A DNA stretch of 64,000 bases, taken from Streptomyces cinnamoneus. GTDB lineage: Bacteria > Actinomycetota > Actinomycetes > Streptomycetales > Streptomycetaceae. Position 1 is the stretch's first letter; each line of letters begins with the position of its first letter. The position numbers and the translations under genes are program-made. Positions 58,985 to 64,000 of this stretch are shown one piece after another. The stretch is taken from the NCBI RefSeq assembly GCF_014650495.1, contig NZ_BMVB01000001.1:437347-501346 (forward strand), given 5' to 3'. Below the pieces are notes generated by a model that worked only from the letters and a program-made list of their open reading frames with translations, ran no database searches and had not been told where the DNA came from.

Positions 58985-59016
58985 TCCGCCCCGCCGGGTC
59001 TGTCCGGCGGGGCGGA
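58985..59016 (-). terminator. Hairpin terminator after the trypsin-like protease
   Basis: A perfect 13-bp G-C inverted repeat (58985-58997 and 59004-59016) with a 6-base loop, 48 bases beyond the protease stop on the minus strand. Confidence 0.65.
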
Positions 59017-59063
59017 ATCCGGGTGGTGCGTCGGGGCGTGGGGCGGTCGTGCGGGGCCGGGCC

Positions 59064-60050
59064 TCAGGTCGTCTGCGCCCGCTCGTAGAGGCTCTTGGCC
59101 TCGTCGCCGAAGTAGGGGCCGAACATCCTGTTCGGCAGGAAGGTGTAGCCGAAGCTGTTGACCGATGCCTGCAGGCCGGTCCCGGTGGCCTCGTCGAAGG
59201 AGGTGAACCACGGCCCGCCGCTGGAACCGCCGGTCATGTTGCAGCCGAGGCCGTGGTCCTTGGTCAGGAGGAAGTCCTTGGTGGCGGTCCCGCTGCAGTG
59301 GATGAGCTTGCTGCCGTCGTAGGGGGAGGCGGCGGGGAAGCCGAAGGAGTACATGGCCTTGTTGTACCCGCCGTTGAACTCCAGGCCCTGCGCCCCCACC
59401 GCGTCGGTGAGCCGCTTGCCGTCCAGCGGGCCGACGACGGCCGCGCCCACGTCGAAGTTCATGCCCGTCTGCTCGTTGGCCACCCACTCCGGGGTGGCCA
59501 TGGTCGTGGTCGCGCCCCACTTGCCGTGCGGCGCCTGCCCGTCGCGGTAGCCGGGGACGAACACCCAGTTGGTGTGCCAGCTGCCCTGGTACTTGACGCA
59601 GTGCCCGGCCGTCAGCACGGTGCTGCCGTTCTTGCTGGTGACGGCGTTGCCGGAGCAGGAGGCGGTGCGGTTCTGGAAGGTGAAGAACACCCGGCCGGAG
59701 GTCCGTTCGACCGCGCCGCCGCCGGTCCAGGGGCCACCGGCCTGCGGGAAGGACCTGACGCCCGCCGAGGGGGCGGTGGGCGCGACGGTCGTCGGCCGGC
59801 CGCCGGGCGCGGGGGCGCGCAGGGCGCCGGGGGACGCGGTGGCGGCGGGCGGGTCGAGCGGGGTGGCCGTGCGCATGCGCTCGGGGGTCCAGAAGGCGGC
59901 GGCCCGCTGCTGCGCCGCCGCCGTGGCGGTGTGCGCGGTCGCCGGTGCGGGGGCCGGGGCGGCGCCGGCCGGGGTGGCCTGCACGCCCGTGACGGTCAGG
60001 GCGCCGGCGGCCAGCAGGATGCCGGTGGTCGTGCGGCGGGGACGTCTCAC
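59064..60050 (-). CDS. Secreted trypsin-like serine protease
   Basis: Encodes 328 residues from GTG 60050, with AAGGAG five bases upstream. Signal peptide RRPRRTTTGILLAAGALTVT with cleavage near AGAAPAP, then a Pro/Ala-rich propeptide-like stretch. Catalytic triad: His in TVLTAGHC, Asp in NFDVGAAVV, Ser in NMTGGSSGGPWF. The protease domain is about 180 residues (130-328). Probably extracellular and V8/glutamyl-endopeptidase-like. Divergent from a GlxA-type regulator across a 305-base region with a palindrome. Confidence 0.9.
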   Translation of the reverse strand: MRRPRRTTTGILLAAGALTVTGVQATPAGAAPAPAPATAHTATAAAQQRAAAFWTPERMRTATPLDPPAATASPGALRAPAPGGRPTTVAPTAPSAGVRSFPQAGGPWTGGGAVERTSGRVFFTFQNRTASCSGNAVTSKNGSTVLTAGHCVKYQGSWHTNWVFVPGYRDGQAPHGKWGATTTMATPEWVANEQTGMNFDVGAAVVGPLDGKRLTDAVGAQGLEFNGGYNKAMYSFGFPAASPYDGSKLIHCSGTATKDFLLTKDHGLGCNMTGGSSGGPWFTSFDEATGTGLQASVNSFGYTFLPNRMFGPYFGDEAKSLYERAQTT

Positions 60051-60355
60051 GCGTACTCCTTCTGCCGAGGCCGCGCGGTGCGGAGCGGTCCGCGCGGACC
60101 GTGTGGGGGCCGGGCCGCGGCGTCGGCGGCCCGGGCAGACGAGTGGTGCGGATTGACGGTGCGTGAGGCAGAGTGCCACGGGACGCCATGATTTGACAGG
60201 GGCGCGTCAAAGATGGGTCGTGCGTGCGGTGGTCATTCGAGTGATCTCCCCGGTTCACCGATCGGGTTTCTCCGTCGAGCGGGTGTGATCAATATATGAA
60301 TGACCGCCAGGGCCGCCCCAGTGGCGGATACGACCCATCGCCTACCGTTTCCGAC
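60051..60355. other. Divergent regulatory region between protease and GlxA-type regulator
   Basis: These 305 bases contain no gene. They hold the protease leader, the palindrome at 60192-60211, and an AT-rich ATCAATATATGAATG around 60287-60301 that may be part of a promoter for the regulator. Confidence 0.5.
60192..60211. promoter_or_regulatory. Palindromic operator candidate TTTGAC-N8-GTCAAA
   Basis: A perfect 6-bp inverted repeat with an 8-bp spacer sits roughly midway in the divergent region, 142 bases from the protease start and about 145 bases from the regulator start. The right arm overlaps a TTGACG -35-like word on the minus strand, so binding could block protease transcription. Confidence 0.45.
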
Positions 60356-61330
60356 ATGAAGATCTCCGTGCTGGTCGTCGACGGCACGTCCGACTCCGGC
60401 CTGGCCGCGGTGCTGGACGTCCTGCAGACGGCCAACGAGCTGCGCGGGGAACTCCCCCAGCCCCCGCCGCCCTGGCAGGTGACCTGCGTCGGTCCGCACG
60501 GACCGGTGCGCACCGCCGCCGGGCACCTCGTCACGGCCGTCGCTCCCGGGGCCGCGCCGGCACCGGACGTGCTCGTCGTGCCCGGCGTCGGCCACAAGCA
60601 GCCGGAGCTTCTCGCCACATGGGTCGCCGCACCCGAACGCAAGCCGGTGCAGGACCTGGTCCGCACGGCCCGCGCCGCCGGGGTGCCGCTGGCCGCCGCG
60701 TGCACCGGAACGTTCCTGCTCGCGGAGAGCGGCGTCCTCGACGGTCACCCGGCCACCACCAGCTGGTGGCTGGCGCCCCACTTCCGCAAGCGCTACCCCC
60801 TGGTCGCCCTCGACGAGACCCGGATGCTCGCGCACGCCCCCGGCATCACCACCGCCGGAGCCGCCACGGCCCACCTGGACCTGGCGCTGGGCCTGGTGCG
60901 CGGGACCAGCCCCGCGCTCGCCGACCTGACCGCCCGCTACCTGCTCATCGACACCCGCCCCACCCAGGCCGGCTATGCCGTCCCGAGCCACCTCGCCCGG
61001 ACCGACCCGACGGTCAGCGCGTTCGAACGCTGGGTGTGCGACCACCTCGACCGGCCCCTGCGCATCGCCGACGCCGCGCGCGCCCAGGGCACGAGCGAAC
61101 GCACCCTGCAGCGCGCCGTCGACCGGGCCCTGGGCGTCTCGCCCCTGCGCTTCGCCCAGCGCATCCGCCTGGAACAGGCCGCACACCTGCTGCGCACCAC
61201 CGACCTGCCCACCGAGGCGGTGGCCCGCCGGGTGGGCTACGAGAACGCCACGACGCTCACCACCTTGCTGCGGGAGCGCCTGGACACCACCCCCGGCCGC
61301 CTGCGCCGCCAGGCCCTCGGCCGGCGGTGA
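60356..61330 (+). CDS. GlxA-family (DJ-1/PfpI plus AraC HTH) transcriptional regulator
   Basis: Encodes 324 residues. N-terminal DJ-1/PfpI-like domain ([20 protein letters not shown], then [12 protein letters not shown] and [18 protein letters not shown]), C-terminal AraC HTH pair ([20 protein letters not shown] and [20 protein letters not shown]). Start at 60356 chosen at the conserved domain; an upstream ATG at 60296 adds a polar segment and may be real. Probably controls the divergent protease or the following amine oxidase. Confidence 0.88.
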   Translation: MKISVLVVDGTSDSGLAAVLDVLQTANELRGELPQPPPPWQVTCVGPHGPVRTAAGHLVTAVAPGAAPAPDVLVVPGVGHKQPELLATWVAAPERKPVQDLVRTARAAGVPLAAACTGTFLLAESGVLDGHPATTSWWLAPHFRKRYPLVALDETRMLAHAPGITTAGAATAHLDLALGLVRGTSPALADLTARYLLIDTRPTQAGYAVPSHLARTDPTVSAFERWVCDHLDRPLRIADAARAQGTSERTLQRAVDRALGVSPLRFAQRIRLEQAAHLLRTTDLPTEAVARRVGYENATTLTTLLRERLDTTPGRLRRQALGRR

Positions 61331-61391
61331 CCTTGCCGCCGCACCGCGCACGCACCGAACCCCATCGCACCACCGCCGGGAGGCGCTCCCC

Positions 61392-62696
61392 ATGACGAAG
61401 ACGGGCACGACGCTGGTCGTCGGGGCGGGCATGGCCGGGCTGTACGCAGCCCGCGCACTGCACCGCGCCGGACACGCCGTCACCGTGCTGGAGGCCCGGG
61501 ACCGCCTCGGCGGCCGGCTGTGGACCGAGGAGTGGCAGGGCCTGCGCATCGACCTGGGCGCCTCCTGGATCCACGGCGTCGAGGGCAACCCCGTCACACG
61601 GCTGGCCGAGGAGGCCGGGGCCGCCACGCTGGTCCACAACGCCGGCACCCTCACCTACGGCCCCCGGCCGGGAACGGTCGTCCACGCCGCCGACGGCCGC
61701 CGCCTGAACGGTGCGGAGACGCGCGAGCGGGAGGCCGACCACGAGGCCGCCGGCGAGAAGCTGTTCGCCCGGGCCGGGGACGCCGACGACGGGGAATCGG
61801 CCGCGGCGGGGCTGCGCGGCGTGCTCGACGCCTCCGGGATCGGCCCGGAGCGTGCGCGGCGCGTCCTGGAGGCGCGCAGCCGCATGACGGAGGACGACTG
61901 GGGCGCCGGCATCGAGGAGATCTCGCTGGCCGGGATGGTCCGGGGCGAGGACTTCGAGGGCGACGAGGTCGTCTTCCCCGACGGCTACGGCCGGCTCGCC
62001 GAGCACCTCGCCCGGGGCCTGGACGTACGGCTCGGCCACCCCGTCACGCGCGTCACCCACGACGCCGGCGGCGTCACCCTCCACACCGACGGCCACGGCG
62101 CGTTCACCGCGGACCGGGCCCTGCTCACCCTGCCGCTCGGGGTGCTCAAGGCCGGCGACGTCGTCTTCGAGCCGGCCCTGCCAGCGGCCAAGCAGGACGC
62201 CGTCGGGCGGCTCGGCATGGGCCTCTACGACAAGCTCTACCTGCGCTTCCCGGAACCCTTCTGGGACGACTGCCTGGTGATCCGCCAGGAGGGCACCGCG
62301 CACGGGGCCTTCGCCCACTGGTACGACCTGCGGCACGTCCTGCGCGCCCCGGTGCTGGCCGCCCTCAACGGCGGGCCCGTCGCCCGCCGCCTCGAAACGC
62401 TGGACGACGCCGCCGTCGTCCGTGCGGCCCTGGACGTGCTGCGCCGCATGTACGGCGAGGGGGTGCCCGAGCCCGTGGCGCACCGTCTCACCCGCTGGGG
62501 CGCCGACCCGTGGGCGCGCGGCTCCTACTCCTTCCCCGCCACCGGCTCCCGCGCCGGCGACCACGACGCCCTGGCCGAACCGGTCGGAGAACGCCTGTAC
62601 TTCGCGGGCGAGGCCACCTCCGGCGACCACAGCAGCACCGTCCACGGCGCGCTGCTCTCCGGCCTCCGGGAGGCCCGTCGCATCCTGGGAGGGTGA
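61392..62696 (+). CDS. Flavin-containing monoamine oxidase family protein
   Basis: Encodes 434 residues. FAD-binding GxGxxG in [26 protein letters not shown], a second FAD contact near [25 protein letters not shown], and [14 protein letters not shown] in the core. Oxidises primary or secondary amines, polyamines or amino acids to imines with H2O2 release; the substrate is unknown. It lies 61 bases after the GlxA-type regulator and is probably regulated with it. GGGAGG precedes the start. Confidence 0.92.
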   Translation: MTKTGTTLVVGAGMAGLYAARALHRAGHAVTVLEARDRLGGRLWTEEWQGLRIDLGASWIHGVEGNPVTRLAEEAGAATLVHNAGTLTYGPRPGTVVHAADGRRLNGAETREREADHEAAGEKLFARAGDADDGESAAAGLRGVLDASGIGPERARRVLEARSRMTEDDWGAGIEEISLAGMVRGEDFEGDEVVFPDGYGRLAEHLARGLDVRLGHPVTRVTHDAGGVTLHTDGHGAFTADRALLTLPLGVLKAGDVVFEPALPAAKQDAVGRLGMGLYDKLYLRFPEPFWDDCLVIRQEGTAHGAFAHWYDLRHVLRAPVLAALNGGPVARRLETLDDAAVVRAALDVLRRMYGEGVPEPVAHRLTRWGADPWARGSYSFPATGSRAGDHDALAEPVGERLYFAGEATSGDHSSTVHGALLSGLREARRILGG

Positions 62697-62714
62697 GCCG
62701 CGGGCCGGCTGCGG

Positions 62715-62927
62715 TCAGTCCGTCGTCCCGATCCCGTCGAGTCTGTCGAGCCAGGCCAGCTGGATCGACTCCAGGATGCGCAGGTTGCAGCGGGCCGGGT
62801 CGTCGCTGAAGGCGCTCAGCGCGGCGGCCCGGTCACGGATCTCCGTGAAGTCGACGGTCAGCGGCTCGGCCGCGGGGTACTGGGCGGCGAGATCGGCCGC
62901 GATCTGCTCGATGTCGGTCCATCGCAT
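62715..62927 (-). CDS. iscX: IscX-like Fe-S assembly protein
   Basis: Encodes 70 residues. MRWTDIEQIAADLAAQYP, then VDFTEIRDRAAALSAF, DDPARCNLRILESIQLAWLDRL closely follow the IscX/YfhJ pattern, including the acidic surface and the C-terminal AWLD. In Proteobacteria IscX is part of the isc operon and adjusts IscS activity; no isc or suf gene is near this one. No clear ribosome site; the message may be leaderless. Confidence 0.88.
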   Translation of the reverse strand: MRWTDIEQIAADLAAQYPAAEPLTVDFTEIRDRAAALSAFSDDPARCNLRILESIQLAWLDRLDGIGTTD

Positions 62928-62973
62928 GGGCCGAGTGTGTCCGAACCGGACGCGCGGGTCCAGGGACGGTGGT

Positions 62974-63552
62974 TCATCCGGCGGACCGGTCACCCGCAGC
63001 GGCCGATTCCCTGCGGCGCCGCGCGTCGGTGACGGCGGGGAACGCGCCGGCCAGCAGCAGCGCCGCGGAGCCCCACAGCGGCAGGTGGAAGAGGGTGATG
63101 TCACCGTTGAGCCAGTGCGCCGCCACGGCGACCGGCACCAGCGCCACCACGCCGATGACCGTCGACCTGAGGTGGCCGCCCCCTCCCCGGCGCAGTTCCC
63201 AGGCGACGAAGACGGCGGCGAAGAGGACGTAGAAGGCGATGCGTTCGGGGGTGACCGGCAGGCTCGTCGTCCAGCGGGTCAGGTGGGCGAGGAGCAGGGC
63301 CGTTCCGAGACACGCGCCCGCGACGCCGGCGAGGTAGCCGATCCGCTGCCGCAGGGGCCGGCGTTCGCGGGCCCAGGCCGCCGCGAACGCGGCCACGTCC
63401 TCGCCCACCACGTCCGTTGCCGACCGCCCCGCCGCGGCCGCCTCCTCCAGATGTGCGCGCAGCTCCTCGCGCATCTCCCGCATCGAGGTGTCGTCGACGC
63501 CCCGGTAGATCCAGTTGCTCTGGCAGATCGCCAGTATCTGTTCGTCGGTCAT
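62974..63552 (-). CDS. PadR-associated membrane protein
   Basis: Encodes 192 residues from ATG 63552. A charged helical N-terminus (SNWIYRGVDDTSMREMREELRAHLEEAAAAGR) precedes four hydrophobic helices (about 78-95, 105-122, 130-150, 153-172). The start codon overlaps the padR stop (ATGA), so the two are co-translated. Such pairs are common; the membrane protein is thought to act with PadR in signalling, but its role is unknown. Confidence 0.8.
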   Translation of the reverse strand: MTDEQILAICQSNWIYRGVDDTSMREMREELRAHLEEAAAAGRSATDVVGEDVAAFAAAWARERRPLRQRIGYLAGVAGACLGTALLLAHLTRWTTSLPVTPERIAFYVLFAAVFVAWELRRGGGGHLRSTVIGVVALVPVAVAAHWLNGDITLFHLPLWGSAALLLAGAFPAVTDARRRRESAAAGDRSAG

Positions 63553-63923
63553 GATGTCCGTTCCCCCTCCGTCCCCGCTTCCAGCGTCCGGCTCACGGCC
63601 GGGGCGAAGCCCTGCCAGGCGTGGCGCCCGGCGGCCAGCTCCGCCTGCCCGGCACCGGTCAGCCGGTAGTACTTGCGCGGCGCCCCGCCCGCGGCGGACG
63701 GGGCGCGGTACGCGTCGATCAGCGCGGCCCGCTCCATGCGGGCCAGCAGCGGGTAGATGCTGCCTTCGCTGACCAGCTCCAGCCCGCTCGCGGCCAGGGC
63801 CTCGACGAGCTCGTAGCCGTACCGCGGCCGCTCCTCGATGAGCGCCAGGAGGCACAGGTCGAGCACCCCGCGCAGGAGTTGGCTGCGGCGTTGGTCACCC
63901 GTGCCGGGCGGCGCCTTTGTCAT
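63549..63923 (-). CDS. PadR-family transcriptional regulator
   Basis: Encodes 124 residues from ATG 63923 (MTKAPPG); a start at 63932 adds three residues. Winged HTH PadR signature: LRGVLDLCLLALIEERPRYGYELVEAL, then GSIYPLLARMERAALIDAYR and RKYYRLTGAGQAEL. Repressor of stress or efflux genes. Upstream at 63925-63965 AAGGTA recurs twice, a possible operator. Co-transcribed with the membrane gene. Confidence 0.88.
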   Translation of the reverse strand: MTKAPPGTGDQRRSQLLRGVLDLCLLALIEERPRYGYELVEALAASGLELVSEGSIYPLLARMERAALIDAYRAPSAAGGAPRKYYRLTGAGQAELAAGRHAWQGFAPAVSRTLEAGTEGERTS

Positions 63924-64000
63924 GCAGTACAAGGTAGTCGCGGATTGTCTTGCGCAGCAAGGTAATGGGGGAAGGCGAAGCGGAGGTGAAGCGTCCGGTG

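Noticed and set aside
58924..60258. A 1068-codon open frame spanning the large unknown gene and the antisense/shadow of the protease
   Set aside because: The upstream part is low-complexity Arg/Pro/His-rich shadow. Real starts are ATG 58923 for the unknown gene and GTG 60050 for the protease.

Overview
The window is very GC-rich, actinobacterial DNA. It has many GTG starts, start/stop overlaps of the ATGA and GTGA type, and protein families typical of Streptomyces: a gas-vesicle gvp cluster, DUF1876, DUF1206, DUF6766 and DUF72 proteins, TerD, a PAS-LuxR regulator and a bifunctional exonuclease/DNA polymerase. I read it as a stretch of Streptomyces chromosome with a large accessory component. 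No rRNA, tRNA, CRISPR array, prophage or intact transposase gene was found. One MITE-like element and one tandem repeat array are present.

Region 1 (1-7555) holds the tail of an alcohol dehydrogenase, two hypothetical genes, a metallo-beta-lactamase-fold hydrolase divergent from an AraC regulator, a Mut7-C ribonuclease-like protein, a DUF1876 protein, mscL, and a NarL-type two-component system whose kinase carries an odd C-terminal membrane-anchored tail.

Region 2 (7556-15250) is the most unusual part. It is a five-gene, translationally coupled operon: stand-alone PaaK-like ligase, MFS transporter, double GNAT acyltransferase, LuxE-like acyl-protein synthetase, and a LuxC reductase fused to a second PaaK-like ligase domain. 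The set looks like an acid-activating and thioester-reducing (aldehyde- or alcohol-forming) pathway with its own exporter, but with no luciferase, LuxD or carrier protein. An apparently orphan KdpD kinase, gmd and a PAS-LuxR regulator follow (15309-19992).

Region 3 (20260-30049) is mainly envelope and stress genes. It has secreted and membrane proteins, a 27-residue micro-ORF, phosphoketolase, a coiled-coil protein whose 3' end has been amplified into a roughly 95-bp tandem array, an SDR, and small membrane proteins. Region 4 (30201-33584) is a complete gvpOAFGJLSK-type gas-vesicle operon with a good SigB-class promoter. Two DUF1876 genes and a phosphoribosyltransferase-hydrolase fusion follow.

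Region 5 (35777-46529) has HIT, DUF72, Rho-N-like, P450, a zwf/HAD/GH65 carbohydrate operon, an FMN reductase, a FUSC transporter and a PhzF protein. Region 6 (46793-55369) has a formyltransferase/EamA pair, the MITE-like element abutting an SDR stop codon, an exonuclease/polymerase, an acyl-CoA ligase behind a consensus-like promoter and palindrome, UdgX, a hydrophobic microprotein and proline iminopeptidase. Region 7 (55425-63923) has TerD, a serine hydrolase with a TTG start behind a leader hairpin, a large unknown protein, a secreted trypsin-like protease divergent from a GlxA-type regulator, a flavin amine oxidase, IscX, and a PadR/membrane-protein pair.
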